Below, in pieces: positions 1 to 12,454 of a stretch of 64,000 nucleotides of DNA. Origin of the DNA: Aristolochia californica (Eukaryota > Streptophyta > Magnoliopsida > Piperales > Aristolochiaceae); contig JARWKL010000015.1 of NCBI GenBank assembly GCA_029961685.1, positions 24,211,220 through 24,275,219 of the forward strand. Direction: 5' to 3'. Numbering within the stretch: the stretch's first letter is position 1; each line of letters starts with the position of its first letter. Under the pieces are notes generated by a model. It was not told the origin of the DNA, made no database searches, and saw only the letters and a list, made by a program, of their open reading frames with translations. The position numbers and the translations under genes were made by a program.

Positions 1-1099
1 AATGAAAATTACAAGTGATTGTACATTCTAGCTCTAGTGACCATCTCATTCGATCTCCATAACAAATTCGGACCACCTTTCTAAAAGAAATTAACTAATT
101 TGGTTTCGATGCCTTTGGTAATATTTGCTTGATGTTTGGATGAATATTTTGGTCCATACTTACGTTTGGCAGATGAGGTACCATTCCATGTCCATCACTC
201 ACCCAAGATCTTTGAGTCTGCACTATGTCTCTCTGCAACTCAAACGGTTGCGAGAACAGAAATGGATCATTGTCGTTCACAGCCCTATCTGCAATTCTGT
301 TGTTATGTATTGAATTCCGACAACATCTCCGTGGCCATATACTGGTGTCCGGTGAATCCATGCACAACGCCAGCAGCGGTCACAGAGTGTTTATCCACTG
401 CCTCATGCATGAACTAAATCAAGCACCAAGGTCCCACTTCAATTCCAGTGAATCCGTCGAATTCCGAGCCGATTAATGCCTCAGTCAGGTGATCTCCCAG
501 AACCGGCGATTCTCTCCAAAGAGGACGACGAAGTGATGAACACTTTTGCTGAAACTTTTGGCGACCCATGTGGGTTCGGAGGTCCACAGCCTGCTTAAAT
601 GAATTCTAAATCTCCCTGTCGGTGTTTCGGAGGTCACAGGAAGCTTCCCCATATTCAACACCGCTCACTCCCGCTTTAAAAACCGTCTGGTGCTTCATTG
701 AACTCATAAAAAAACACGGGGGAACGGATGCGGCGTCCTATGTTCGACAAAACGCCTAAGAGAGAGTGTTCGATCGAATATTATAATTCCCTGAAAGGGT
801 TGTCTATTCTGATAGCAAGCCATTGCTTTTTGTCAGCTTTTGTGAGCTTTATCTCTCTTTTCGTCCCTGTGAGCTCGAAGACACCAACAAGGTCGGTCAA
901 AACTCGAAACAGCTTTACTAAAAGATAGTAACATGAATAATTTTTTGTGTTTAATTTAGAACTGGGAAGGCATATGTGAAAAATATTATCATTGTTATAA
1001 CCAAGGCTAAATCCGAGCATAATAAACCCTAATCCGAGAGTATATTCACCACGAAACATACAAACCATATAGAAAACGCAATATGGGCATAAATAACAG
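1..1099. other. Left-edge sequence with no recognised gene
   Basis: Several short open frames occur on both strands (for example 95-367 on minus and 728-928 on plus). None shows a domain I recognise, splice-compatible continuations or similarity to other parts of the window. The stretch at 480-720 is richer in G+C than its surroundings and could belong to a transposon or to a gene outside the window. I cannot assign it. Confidence 0.4.
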
Positions 1100-1470
1100 T
1101 AAATCAACAGCAAAACACAAGAGGCAATGATCTTACGTGGTTTGGCGACAACCTACATCCACGGGAGGAGACGAAAATCCACTAATCAAAAATGGGTGAA
1201 GCTTTGCGGCTTCTAGCATACAAAAACTAAGCTCTTACACAAAATCAAACTCCGATTTCTCCCTCTACGAACCCCTCTTTCTCTGAGCAGAAAATCCCCC
1301 GAAAAACCCTCGTCGTCTCGACCTCTTCTCCTCAAAAACCCCCAAATCAGAGAACTCCCGATTTAATCCTGTAATCGGGTCCCGACGCGGATCTGAACCG
1401 GGTAATCGGTTTGGGTCAGGTAATCGGATTCAAGACACCCGATTAAAAAATCTCCACCTTGGCTTGAATT
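1100..1470. repeat. Possible LTR-retrotransposon fragment (LTR/leader-like)
   Basis: The stretch beginning 'cttacgtggtttggcgacaa' with 'cctacatccacggg' is a phrase I associate with the transcribed part of plant Ty1/copia LTRs. It is followed by 'atctccaccttggcttgaat' at about 1450. I see no PBS, matching second LTR or target duplication, so the call rests on resemblance only. It directly precedes the minisatellite at 1680. Confidence 0.35.
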
Positions 1471-1679
1471 CGATTACTTATCTCTGAAAAACTGAATCTG
1501 TCTATCACCATCTCCACATTGCCTCCTAGGGCATCTGAATTGAACAACATCATTACTTGTGACCGCTTTACGGTAGTTAGAGGGCTCTAGAAACTGAACG
1601 GTTTTACTGTCTCTACTAGTAACACATGGAAAACCCCACTGCAATCTCTTCCTGCAACCACTGCTGCCTCTACCTCTGG

Positions 1680-1998
1680 CAACGGCGAGTCTCCACAACT
1701 CCAGCCTCTGGCAACGGCGAGTCTCCATGACTCCAGCCTCTAGGCAACGACGAGTCTCCAAGACTCCAACCTCTGGCAACAGCGAGTCTCCACGACTCCA
1801 GCCTCTAGGCAACGACAAATCTCCAAGACTCCAACCTCTAAGCAACAACAAGTCTCCACGACTCCAACCTCTAGGCAACGATGAGTCTCCACGTCTCCAA
1901 CCTCTAGCAGCGACGAGTCTCCACGACTCCAGCCTCTAGCAACAACGAGTCTCCACGACTCCAGCCTCTAGCAACGACGAGTCTCCACGATGTTCCCA
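1680..1998. repeat. Minisatellite, about 9.5 units of 32-33 bp
   Basis: Imperfect direct repeats of the form 'aacgacgagtctccacgact' plus 'ccagcctctagc' run head to tail, with units starting near 1680, 1712, 1745, 1777, 1810, 1843, 1876, 1908, 1940 and 1972. Units alternate between 32 and 33 bp through a 'ctctggc/ctctaggc' difference, so the array is not a clean multiple of three. The Arg/Gly/Leu-rich minus-strand frame across it (1474-1878) is best explained as a by-product of the repeat. Confidence 0.85.
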
Positions 1999-2389
1999 AG
2001 AGACCGGTCTGTTGGGAATACTTGATTAGGCACTAACAATCATAATATTTAAACTTGGATTCTCTTTGTCTCATTGTCCCCCAAAAAGATACTCATGGAT
2101 ACTTCTTTTTTTTTCCCCTTTATAACAAAATTAACAAAATTAGCAAAGAAGGGCTTCTTATCACCTTTTCATCAATGCCTCTTGGCAAGGGACTTGAGAT
2201 GCTTTGAAGTCATTCTCAAAGGCCATCATGTGTGTGCCATACTCTTTGGTGGTTCAATTTTTATAATTGGGAGGTATACTTCCATGACAGTTACTTACAT
2301 ACTCAATCATTTTAAATTCTATTCTTTTTAATTTTTTTTTAAAATCAAAATAAGGCAAAAAGTAAAAAAAATTATTCTAACCCATATTT

Positions 2390-2530
2390 TTTTTTCTTTT
2401 TTGGTGTGACAATTACAACGGGTTTATACTTGGTTACCTTCAAACCGTCAAAAACTCGAACTCAAGACCTCCTTTAGAAAACCCTCAATACCCCGTTGAG
2501 CCTCGTCCCGAATGTCTTTTTTTTTTTTCC
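2390..2530 (-). repeat. Possible tRNA-derived SINE fragment
   Basis: Read on the minus strand, an A-box-like 'GAGGCTCAACGGGGTATTG' is followed about 30 bases later by a B-box-like 'GGTCTTGAGTTCGAGTTTTT', the spacing of an internal RNA polymerase III promoter. The flanks are T/A-rich. No target duplication was identified. It could equally be chance tRNA-like sequence. Confidence 0.35.
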
Positions 2531-3676
2531 TTGTTATTATTTGAGGAATACTTATATTCTAAATAAAAATCAGATTATAGTCCCACAAATTACCAAAAGA
2601 TCTATAACATATCTCCCTAATTTACATTTTTTTTGCTAATTGGCTTTTGAAGTAAAATATTTTAAAAATTAGTTCACTATTTTCCTCTAAGATTTATTAA
2701 ATAAAAAAAAATCTTATATCCAAAATCATAACAATCAATCTTGATATGAAATTGATTCAAGGTTATCTATACATATAGAGTAAACATAAAATCAGGCTTG
2801 ACCCCGATTCTCCTAAGATACAACTCAAATAATTCTTAAAATAATATGAAGTGACAAATCATATTAACACTCAATGTATATAATATATCATTTTAAAGTA
2901 AAAAAAAAAAAAAAAGGGACCTACCCTGGTTAAAACGTTTTCCTTCTATTTCCCCAAGAGTCCACGTCAACCGTCAATGTTCAAAGGTCAAAAGAGTCCA
3001 TTTACGTTCAAAGTCCAAACCCCACACATGTGTCCTGTGACGTGTGACTTGTGAGCAACTTCGGTCTTCCCTTTCGCCGTCCCGCTCCGTTCCCGTGTTA
3101 CCCGGGCTATCAAATAGATCCGCTGGGGCCCATAACTTCTCCACGTGGGACTAGTAGGCGACCAACTAGCTAAGTGCACCACCTTTCTCTTCCTTTTACG
3201 ATCCGTCTCTTGTTTTTGCCCTTTTTCTGTTAATTGCTTTTATACCCTCACATATCACTTAATCAGTTTTAAACCCCTGAATAATATCCATACTTCTTGC
3301 TATTTCATGCTCCTGGCTTCAATAAAAAAAGATAATTTAAAAGTTATAAAAACCCTAGAGATGTTTTGGCGCCCTCAGATAATATTCCCATTGTTTTGCT
3401 TACAGGACACGTTGTCTTGAACCGCTCTTTCCTCCTGCTTTCTCTCTCTCGTGTCCCGATCCGGAAGGTCACCGGCCACCGCGCAGCGGAGGAGTAGGAT
3501 TGGAGAACATCTTTGGAGCATTTTGGAACTCTTTTGTGCTCGGTGTCCGGATTCTGCTGGATTAGGCTTGCCGTCGAAGCGTCACTGGTGACTCTATTCA
3601 GTGCTGGTGAGAAAGTTCGCTTTTGGGAAAGAGAGAGTTGGATATACGGACTGGTGGTGAGGGGTTTTGACGAGTG
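2531..3676 (+). promoter_or_regulatory. Upstream region and 5' UTR of the potassium transporter gene
   Basis: This AT-rich intergenic sequence contains a poly-A run near 2900 and becomes GC-richer from about 2930. It ends in pyrimidine-rich leader-like sequence (3420-3450) before the ATG at 3677. No TATA box can be chosen with confidence. Part of 3420-3676 is presumably transcribed leader. Confidence 0.45.
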
Positions 3677-6600
3677 ATGGATCTGGAATCTGGTTCGCAT
3701 CCGGGCAAGTTTCGGAATCTGGTGAGTTCGTTCACTGTGCTAATTTTTGTTTTACGTGGTTGTTTGGTTTGTTTGAATTGCTGCTCCCGGCCTCTAGATC
3801 TTCTGCTTTTTCTCGAACTATGTGATTTTGGAGTGTGGTCTATGTTTCGAATTTTGTGTTAGTCTGTTGTGGTTGGAGAATCGTTGGAAGAGGAAATATC
3901 TCTTCGTTTGACTTGTTTGACCACTTCAATTTGACGTACTTTGACAATAACGGAGATTTTGATCGCGAAGTGTTATTTTTCTGATTGATTTCCTTGCAAT
4001 TTTTTTTGGTGCTGTTTTTGTACTTTATTTCGCATTCGTTGAAGTGTTTTACTGTTGGCACTTGTCCATTGACCGTCTTTCACTTCTTATTTTCTTTCTC
4101 TTATTGCGACCATTTTGTACAATGCGCATTCTCCTGACGGTTTGTTATCTCGGTGCTTCCAATGTTTGTCAATGTGGTTTTTAGATGAGTTTTGTTTTTC
4201 TCATGGTTCTCTGATCCTACATCTGGTGTTTTGTTAATTAAATTGGCTAAACCTGTCGATTTTTAACTCGTTACCTGGAATTTTTGTATTAATTTTAAAA
4301 TGATCTTTTGTATTTTCTGTTAACATCTGGAGAACAGATTTTTTCCTTTTATTTTTTTTCCATTTCTCGTCGTTTATGTGAGTTATTCTCGACGAAATTC
4401 AAACTTTCTTTTATCGTAGTACTCTGCTGAGACATCTTTCTATACCAAAGGCTGCGCTAGAATGTAACTGGATGATGTCGATCTCTTTTGCATGTTGTTA
4501 GTAATCATTGACAGATTCATCTTATATGCTATTTGATTGCGTTTTGGAGTTACTTTGCAAAAAGGTTCTTTCTTTCTCTCGTTCAGTTCTTCATCGAATC
4601 TGAGTTATTCTATCTCACAATTATTCTTTAGGTTCACATTTTGTTTTGTCTTTCTGTTTGAGTTGATGATCTTTTCTCACGGGAGAAGTTTTTGTTCAAT
4701 CGTTTCCATCTCTGCGTCCTCCTTTAGAAATCGTTTTTTTAATAGGAATTTTGAAGTTAATGGCCCCATTTGTTGATTTTTTTTTGCCATTTGTTTTCTT
4801 CTCTTATGTTTTGCTCTGTTCGTTGCTTGAATTTTGAGTTGACTTTTTCATTTTTTTTCTAGTAGTTTTCAATATTTCCTTGCATATTCCTATGTCAATG
4901 TTTGTACAGCATAGTACTGAATCTTTAAGAGGCAAAGTCTGAGACGGCTTTTCTCCGTATGCTTTACTCTTTTAAGTTTAACGTCTGTGGATTGGAACTT
5001 GGCGGGCTTTTCTAAGGCCTCTGTGTCTTTGATTTATCATCCCATCTTGTCTTACTTCGCTAAGTATGTGACTCATTTCTTTGGTCTTATTGATTGGCAG
5101 AAAGCATACAGAACAACTCTATCCCTGGTTTTGCAGAGCTTTGGAATTGTCTATGGTGACTTGACCATCTCCCCCATCTATGTCTATACAACCACTTTCT
5201 CTGGGAGATTGCAACTTCATGAGGATGATGACGACATAATACTGGGGGTGCTTTCTTTGATTTTCTGGACTCTGACTCTCATACCTCTGTGCAAATACAT
5301 TGTATTTGTATTGGGAGCAGATGACAATGGTGAAGGTGTGTAACTAAAATCTCTTAATACTGGTTTTCCCCCATGTGGTTTTCTATCCAACTATCAGTGA
5401 AGGCTTCAACTTCTCCAGGTGGCACATTTGCTTTATACTCGCTACTTTGCCGAAACTCAAAAATGGGTCTTTTGAACACACACCATGCAATACATGAGCA
5501 GCTGTCAACTTATACCTCATGTTCGTCATCTAAGGAGACTAGGACCAGTTTGATATTGAAGGAATTCTTTGAGAAACATCGTAGCTCTCGTATTGTGCTT
5601 CTGCTAGTTGTGCTTCTCGGGACTAGCATGGTAATTGGTGATGGGGTCCTAACCCCAGCAATGTCGGGTATGTCTTCTAATGACAACTGGATTATTTAGT
5701 TGTTACTGTGGGGTTGAATACAAATGAATTGATAAATTCTCTTGTTTAAGTAATATTACAGTTTTGATCCATTTCAATCTTAAGGTTTAAAAGTGAACTT
5801 TTGTTGTTAAAATTATTATCTACGCTTGACTTTTGTTATTGCTAGCATCCAATCAGTAAAGAAAAATGTCTTGTTCCTGAAAGTGTCAAATGAACCTAGA
5901 GTGGTACACAGGTCGTGGTACCACAAAGTATAGTTTCTATACTAAACCTTTCTTGCCAGTGATAATGGATGGTAAATTTTTTCCTTGAATGCACATTACT
6001 GGAGAGAAGGATCAAATTTTGCATATATGACTTGTCAAATTTAGGGTGTCTAAATATCACTGGTGGCATAGTTTGCAGCACTACTTATTTGTTAGTTACT
6101 TGTTTGTATTTTGTTCATTGATAGAAGCATCCATAGAATTTATTGAAATAGTAGGAAGATGTTCAGGAAAAAAAGAAAGAAAGAAACAACACATATTTGA
6201 GCTTCTGCTAGGCCAACAATCTTTTGTGAAGTTTTTTCCCTTTCTTTTATTTTTATTTTTATTTTACTTTTTCATGAAACAAATGTGCATGTTCAAAGTG
6301 GTTTAGTAGTTACGAATGATTGACAATTATGATTTTCTTATTATTTTGAGGTTAATTTCTGATATTCATCTCCTGGGATATTGATTAAATACTGGGTATT
6401 GTTGCTTTCCCAAACATAAGCTTGTATGATTGACTCAACTTTTGTAGGGAACATGCTAAATTTTTTCTTTTTTTGGTTCCAGTTTTATCTGCAGTTTCAG
6501 GTGTCCAAGTCAAGATTCCCCATCTTCATGAGAGTAAGTAAAGCTAGAGTTTTCTGTTATTATCTGTAACTAAATATGCACATCATTCAAATCTTGCTTT

Positions 6601-9600
6601 TGTGAGTGGTTTTGGTCAGACTGCTTGTAGATCGACAAAGTTTCACAAATTCTGGGAAAAAAGTGCTTAATTTGAAATTATTGATGACATCTCTTCCTTG
6701 TGTTTAAGATTGCAAAGCCTTTTGTTCTTCAGGTTGTTTGACCTTACATTTTGTTGTTTTTGTTACCATGGTGTATTAATCTCTTGAATATCTGCAGGTT
6801 ATGTGGTATTTACTGCTTGTATTATCTTGGTGGGGCTCTTTGCTCTTCAACACTTTGGAACACACAGGGTTGGCTTCCTTTTTGCTCCAGTTTTGATATT
6901 ATGGCTTTTCTGCATTAGTATGCTTGGTATTTACAACACAATCCGGTGGAATCCAAAAATAGTCTATGCTTTGTCGCCATATTATGCATTTAATTTTTTC
7001 AAGAAAACCGGAAAAGATGGATGGAGATCTCTTGGAAGCATTGTGCTTTGTGTGACAGGTTTGATTTTTTGTTTATTTTCTGAGTGCATTCTTTATTTCA
7101 TACAAAATGCTGTAGCTTAGATGGGCCCATTTTTTCAGGTGGTGAGGCAATGTTTGCAGACCTAGGGCATTTCTCTCGATTTTCTATCCGGGTAAGGCTT
7201 CTTTCCATTTCCATGGGGAGCTTCCTTTGATTTCAAAATAATGAATAGTGTGTACTAGGAGCTTTAAGTGTTCTACACAACTTTCATTCAAACATCAGGC
7301 TCCCTATTTTTGTTTTACGGCAGCTTGATCCTTGAATTTGTATTATCTGATGCTGAACAAAGATCAATCCAATACATCTAGTAATTTGATTACCACATTA
7401 CTTGCAATTTCTTCTATATGTTGGATATGTATTTGATAGAGTAAGTCTAGGGCAACCAATACCCAAAACCAACAAACATAGGGGAGGAAATGTACACTTT
7501 GTTCATTTCAACCAAGGAATTGGAAGTTCTTTTCCTGCAATGAACAGCCTGATGATACTTTTCTGTGGCTTGTTAGATCAAATGTTTTAATTATCTCCAT
7601 TCCATCTAAAAATCTAGGAGTCACTGCGAATATCTCAATTTTCATCATGATGATTTACGGATATGCATTGTCTTGTTATGGCAGATAGCATTTACGGCAT
7701 TTGTTTATCCTGCACTGGTTCTGGCATACATGGGTGAAGCTGCCTATCTCTCTAAGAACAAAACAGATCTCCACAGGAGTTTCTACAGAGCCATCCCTGG
7801 TAATACTTTGCATTTCATATATCAATCAGTTGAATTATTTGTATAATCAAAATTTGCCGTCTACATTTATATCAACACTCTTCTTTCATTAGGATTGATT
7901 GTGTTGCATTTATTTTTTCTCCATGTAGAGCACTTCTTTTGGCCAGTTTTTGTAGTTGCAACATTGGCTACAATTGTTGGAAGCCAAGCAATAATTTCGG
8001 CCACCTTCTCCCTTATCAGCCAATGCAGGGCATTGAGGTGTTTTCCCCGTGTGAAAATTGTTCATACGTCAAGCCAAGTTCATGGGCAGATATACATTCC
8101 AGAGGTGAACTGGATCTTGATGGTCTTGTGTCTTGCTGTTGTGGTTGGATTTAGAGACACACACTTGATTGGAAATGCTTATGGTATGTACTTCCCAACT
8201 CTGATTACATGCAAATGCTTTCCTTCTAGTTGTTCATGTGAGTTGTGGGTCATGTTTAGTGGAAGATCCTAAATGAGCCTTTGACCATTTCTTTTGTTAG
8301 TTTGGCTGCACTAGGTTGTGTCGTTCGGGCCATTGGACTGGATATTTTGATTTGGGCCTAGTCTATTGTCCGCCTCTGATTTTAGGAACCCAGAATGCAA
8401 ACTTTGTAATTGTTGTTTTGCTTTTGTAAAATTTGCTGCTTTGAACTTGTTTAAGCCTGCTGACCAAAATGTAGTCAGATAAGAAGGTGAGATATCTCTT
8501 CTCTTGATCTTGGTGGTCATGGCTAGGATTCATTCTGAACTTGCTTGGCTGAAATTATGTGTTATCAGTTTCCATAATTTCCTCCTGCACCTAGAAACAG
8601 TTTTCTGTTACCTGATCTTATGCTTCATTTTTTCTACAGGGCTTGCAGTGATTACGGTAATGTTTGTCACCACGTGCTTGATGTTTCTTATAATTGTTAC
8701 CATATGGAAGAGATCTTTACTAGCTGCCTTTCTCTTTGTTTCCTTCTTTGGGTCCTTGGAACTTCTCTATTTTTCTGCCTCCCTAGCCAAAGTTCCAAAA
8801 GGAGGTTGGCTGCCCCTCATCCTCTCCCTTTTTGTCTTGTCAGTAATGTCCATATGGCACTACGGTACTTCAAGAAAAGAGGTATATGAATCACAGAACA
8901 AGGTCTGCGTAGACAGGCTTTTAAGCATGGGACCTAGCCTGGGGATGGTGAGGGTTCCTGGAATAGGGTTTATATATACAAATGTTGTCTCAGGGGTTCC
9001 ACCAATGTTTGCTCATTTTGTCACCAACTTTCCTGCATTCCATCAGATCCTCATCTTTGTCTCCCTTCAATCGCTAACAGTCCCTAAAGTCCCTGTATCT
9101 GAGCGCTTTTTAATTGGCCGTATTGGTCCTCCAGAGTACAGGTTTTTCCGTTGCATTGTAAGGTATGGATACAAAGATGCCCGAAGGGATTCTTATGACT
9201 TTGAGAACCAGATAATTATGAAAGTGGGAGAGTTCTTGCAACGGGAAAACGAGGGAGGTGGTGCCTCTGCAAATTTTTCAGTGATTGGGACACCATCAGG
9301 GCCTGTTACAGAGGCAGTGGGGCCAGTTTCGCTTAAGGATGCTGGTGTAGCTGGCCGTCGCAAGAAAGTGAGATTTAAAGATTTGGGAGTGAAAGAGGAA
9401 GTAAAGGATTTGGCAGAGGCAAAGGAAGCTGGGGTAGCATACATGATGGGGAATACTTGTGTTATTGCAAGGGAGACTTCATCGTTATTAAAGAAGTTTG
9501 CGATTGATATAGTGTACAGTTTCCTCCGTCGGAATTGCCGGGGTACCGCAGTTGCTCTAGCTATACCATATGCCTCATTGATTGAGGTCGGTATGGTCTA

Positions 9601-9610
9601 CCCTGTATAA
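3677..9610 (+). CDS. HAK/KUP/KT-family potassium transporter, nine exons
   Basis: Encodes a plasma- or endomembrane K+ transporter of the KUP/HAK/KT (K_trans) family. My splice model is 3677-3721, 5101-5335, 5419-5667, 6483-6533, 6798-7058, 7139-7191, 7685-7799, 7929-8183 and 8640-9610. All junctions are GT-AG and in frame, giving 744 aa, normal for the family. Family hallmarks visible include [13 protein letters not shown] (residues 30-42), [18 protein letters not shown] across the exon 2/3 junction, [30 protein letters not shown], and [12 protein letters not shown] followed by IPEVNW. The hydrophobic half is followed by a soluble C-terminal region with [11 protein letters not shown] and the closing [10 protein letters not shown]. 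The start is the first ATG, in [12 protein letters not shown]; a GTG just upstream is ignored. Most plant relatives have GDL(G/S)TSPLY where this protein has GDLTISPIY. By memory it resembles the short-N-terminus KUP1-like group more than HAK5, but orthology is not settled. A poly(A)-signal-like AATAAAT lies near 9970. Confidence 0.95.
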
Positions 9611-10573
9611 ACAAGAGTCATGACGAGTAATCTTTTAAGTCTCGTCAGATCAGCAGATGCATTGGGTGCAACTGACTAGAATCCCTGGATGAGCAGCAAA
9701 CCTGCATCTTTTATACTGAGCAAGATTAAAGGAAGAGCAAATAATTCTCATACATCCTAATTTTGATTTTCTTGATGCCAAGAGGTGAGAACTTGGTGGG
9801 AAGATAATGCAGTTTAAGGGTTCCATTATCTCAGAATCGAGATTCTCAGGAGTCGGAAACAACTGGATGAAACTCATTTGCAGTTGGAAACTAACTAATG
9901 TCCATGTGCCTCTCTTTTGTATTCTTCGCTGATAATTTTCACATTTTTTGTAATATATTATAATCTGTAAATAAATGGGGTATTTAGCTCTTTTTTTTAT
10001 TTTTGTTTTCTTTAAGAGAATGCAGGTTCAAATCACAAATCACTTTTACCCTATGTGATCCCAATAATTATACATGCACACCTTGGTTCATACGTGTAAT
10101 TTTGAATTGTGAACGAGCAACTTAAATAAGCAAATGGCTGTTTAAGAACGATCTGTCCAGTCCTGGTTCTAGTGGGCCCAGTAGTTTGAAATTTTCTTTC
10201 ACTCTCAGTCGTCGGATGGCTTCAATCAATGCCAGGTGTACGGCTAGTGAAACCCCTATCAAATTCGACCGTTACTCAGAAGCAAAGAACCGCAATTTAA
10301 AAACTCACGACGCGCCCTCCTAATCTTGAACTAGATTTGTCAAATCCAACCGTTGCAAGATTTTAAACGATTCGACCGTTCGCGTCTTCCGATCTCCTTA
10401 TCATTCCCTTTCCGGCCTCCGCTCCCAAATCTTTTCCTTCAACACTCACGGTAGTTCAAGGCGCCTCTGAATTCAAAAACTTCACGAAGCTCTGTTGTGT
10501 TGATTTGTTCCCGATTCTCTTCAACGTATTTCCTCGAGCGTCTCACTTCCGTCCTTCATCCCAAGAATCATCC
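9611..10573 (+). promoter_or_regulatory. 3' end of the transporter and promoter of the next gene, with three AACGG cores
   Basis: Positions 9611-9980 look like the transporter 3' UTR, ending near an AATAAA-type signal. From 10,200 the sequence becomes GC-richer. It carries ACCGTT at 10268-10273, CCAACCGTT at 10346-10354 and ACCGTT at 10375-10380, which read AACGG on the other strand. AACGG is the core of the mitosis-specific activator (MSA) element bound by plant MYB3R factors. The flanking bases fit the full MSA consensus only partly. The next ATG lies about 200 bp downstream. Confidence 0.5.
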
Positions 10574-11179
10574 ATGGCGTTCCAGGAGATTGTCTCCCCG
10601 AAGAACCCCAAACCCCCTCACCCTCTCCACCAGATCGCCGAAAGTCCCACGCACAAGCTCTTGCTGAAACAATGGTTGAAAGAAGAAGAACTCATCTCCG
10701 CCAGGATCGCCCTCAAGGAAATCCGAATCGATGCCACGCGCAAGGAGATCACCCAGCTCTACTGCTTCTTCTTCCTTTTCCACTCATCCGTCCTCCTCCT
10801 CCTGTTCGGCGCCGCCGCTGCTCGGGAACCCCATGCCATGTGCCATCGGTCGTGGATACCGTCGGTCTGTTCTCTCATCTGCTCGCTGGCCATTATTTGG
10901 GCCATTCGTTACAAGACTGATGTCGAAAGCCACATGGAAAAGCTGCTCGAGAGGGAGAAAGAAGATGTGAAGCTGTTGATGAAATGTGTCCAGGAACTGA
11001 AGAAGAAAGGGACGGAGTTTGATCTGTTGAAGGAGGTTGATGCGTTGAGGAGGGCCAAGAGTCTCCGAGTGGAAACAAAAGCGGTGAAGAAATGGTCGGT
11101 TAGAGACTTCGTTACTCTGTTCTTTGTTGCGGCTTCCTGTTTGGTGTTGGGGCTGACCAGGGTGGTGTTGTGTGATTAA
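10574..11179 (+). CDS. Three-helix membrane protein with coiled coil, function unknown
   Basis: This intronless 201-aa protein starts at an ATG in good context (tccATGG). Upstream in-frame sequence begins only at a TTG and is not used. A polar N-terminus with a proline patch (about 9-18) is followed by a charged helix (about 30-60). Hydrophobic segments lie at about 63-83 and 94-112, a heptad-like acidic/basic coil at about 117-165, and a final hydrophobic helix at about 178-199. I recall plant proteins of this general type annotated only as transmembrane proteins and assign no function. Three AACGG cores in the promoter hint at cell-cycle (G2/M) expression, which is inference. Confidence 0.85.
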   Translation: MAFQEIVSPKNPKPPHPLHQIAESPTHKLLLKQWLKEEELISARIALKEIRIDATRKEITQLYCFFFLFHSSVLLLLFGAAAAREPHAMCHRSWIPSVCSLICSLAIIWAIRYKTDVESHMEKLLEREKEDVKLLMKCVQELKKKGTEFDLLKEVDALRRAKSLRVETKAVKKWSVRDFVTLFFVAASCLVLGLTRVVLCD

Positions 11180-12454
11180 GGTTCTGAACAGGCTTTCGAT
11201 TTTGCGGGAGACAATCTATCTGTTATAGGTTCAGATGGACCGATTCTTTTGGGTCAAGGGGTTGAGGGCAATCTCTTCTGTCGACAGAAGGTTCTTGAAT
11301 TCTGTCAGCAAAAGATGTTGGGTCGGGAAGGAAACATATGCAGAATATTTTGTTCTGCTTCTTGTAATCATTGAAACTCTAACATCGTAAATAAATTTGT
11401 ATTCTTTTGTTTCAGTAATTGTTCTACATTTGTGTTTTCCAGTTTTTAGCAGTATTCTGGAGAGAAGTCTTGTACTTGTTTTTCCTGTGCTCTTCTTTAG
11501 GACACTCTACTGAGAATGGAACTTCACAATACACCATTCTAGTGAAGCAGCATAGGAGAAGAGCACTCGGGAAAAACTTGGGATTAAGATCAGAAGAAAC
11601 ATGAGATGGAATAAAGAGCATGGAATTTTGATCTCTTTATCCTCTTCTCTCACAGGTAAGAGAGACTATGCAACTTTATTCTGTTATCTTTTGCTTTTTC
11701 TCTGGTTAATATTAAGTAGTAGATTTATTTAAGGCAAATGAAAGAATTAGATTCTCCAGCTCTCACAGCCATATCTTCTCCGTTGCTGGCAGAATGTTCG
11801 ATTCTTTATCATCCCCGACGGGCAAATAAACCTCTCTGGTTAAAATTGAGAAAGTATTAAAAAGGCTTGAAAGTAAAATAGTGAAAGAGAACAAGATGAG
11901 ATGAGATACAATTTCATCAGAGGCAGACATGTCATGTAACTTAAAAAAAACAATGTGAAGTATGAAAGTCTGGAGGGAGTTCTTCCCTATTGAAAAATTT
12001 GAAGGGAAATTGAGAGCTAAAAGGACCCTTTATGCTCTTAATTTGAGCTCATGTTTCTCTACTTGGCTGGATTCTAAAAGATAGAAGGGCCTTCAGACAG
12101 TATAATACCTAGTTTATTTAGTGTAATCTACTTTCAGACAGTACAATCTGCGTAATTTAGGGTAATCTATTCCATCAACCACAATCGTGAACCAAAACGA
12201 AGTAGATTTTCAAACAATGAATTCATTATTGAATGGACTACACATAAACAGTTACACACAAAATTTCTCACACTAAATACAGCTGTATCCTCACGCACTC
12301 AGGAAAAACACGAACAGAGAAGAAAGGGGAAATAAAGGCTAAAACACAACTAATCTTCAAACACAAAGGAAGACAGAGAAATGGCAGCTAGCAAGACTAC
12401 CCAGAACACCAGTTCTCTTTATGCAAAACATCTTCTTCATTTATTCATTCATTC
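11180..12454. other. Intergenic region without recognised gene
   Basis: The first ~200 bp are probably the 3' UTR of the membrane-protein gene on plus, and the last ~100-200 bp the 3' UTR of the small minus-strand gene. Two near-duplicate phrases containing 'cagacagtataat' and 'cagacagtacaat' lie at about 12,095 and 12,135. Short open frames at 11,419-11,621 on both strands show no domain. Confidence 0.5.

Noticed and set aside
1474..1878. 134-aa minus-strand frame rich in Arg/Gly/Leu
   Set aside because: It follows the 32/33-bp minisatellite. The unit length is not a constant multiple of three and there is no domain or splice context.
1680..1998. CRISPR-like spacing of repeats
   Set aside because: Units are contiguous with no unique spacers, and the context is a plant nuclear genome.
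8504..8639. Using the upstream part of the open frame as coding start of the last transporter exon
   Set aside because: It is intron. A 'ttttctacag' acceptor at 8639 restores the KUP consensus (NAYG|LAVI...) and the upstream residues match nothing in the family.
10015..10070. 'gcaggttcaaatcac' as a tRNA-gene or SINE B box
   Set aside because: No matching A box at the right distance and no cloverleaf could be formed by eye.
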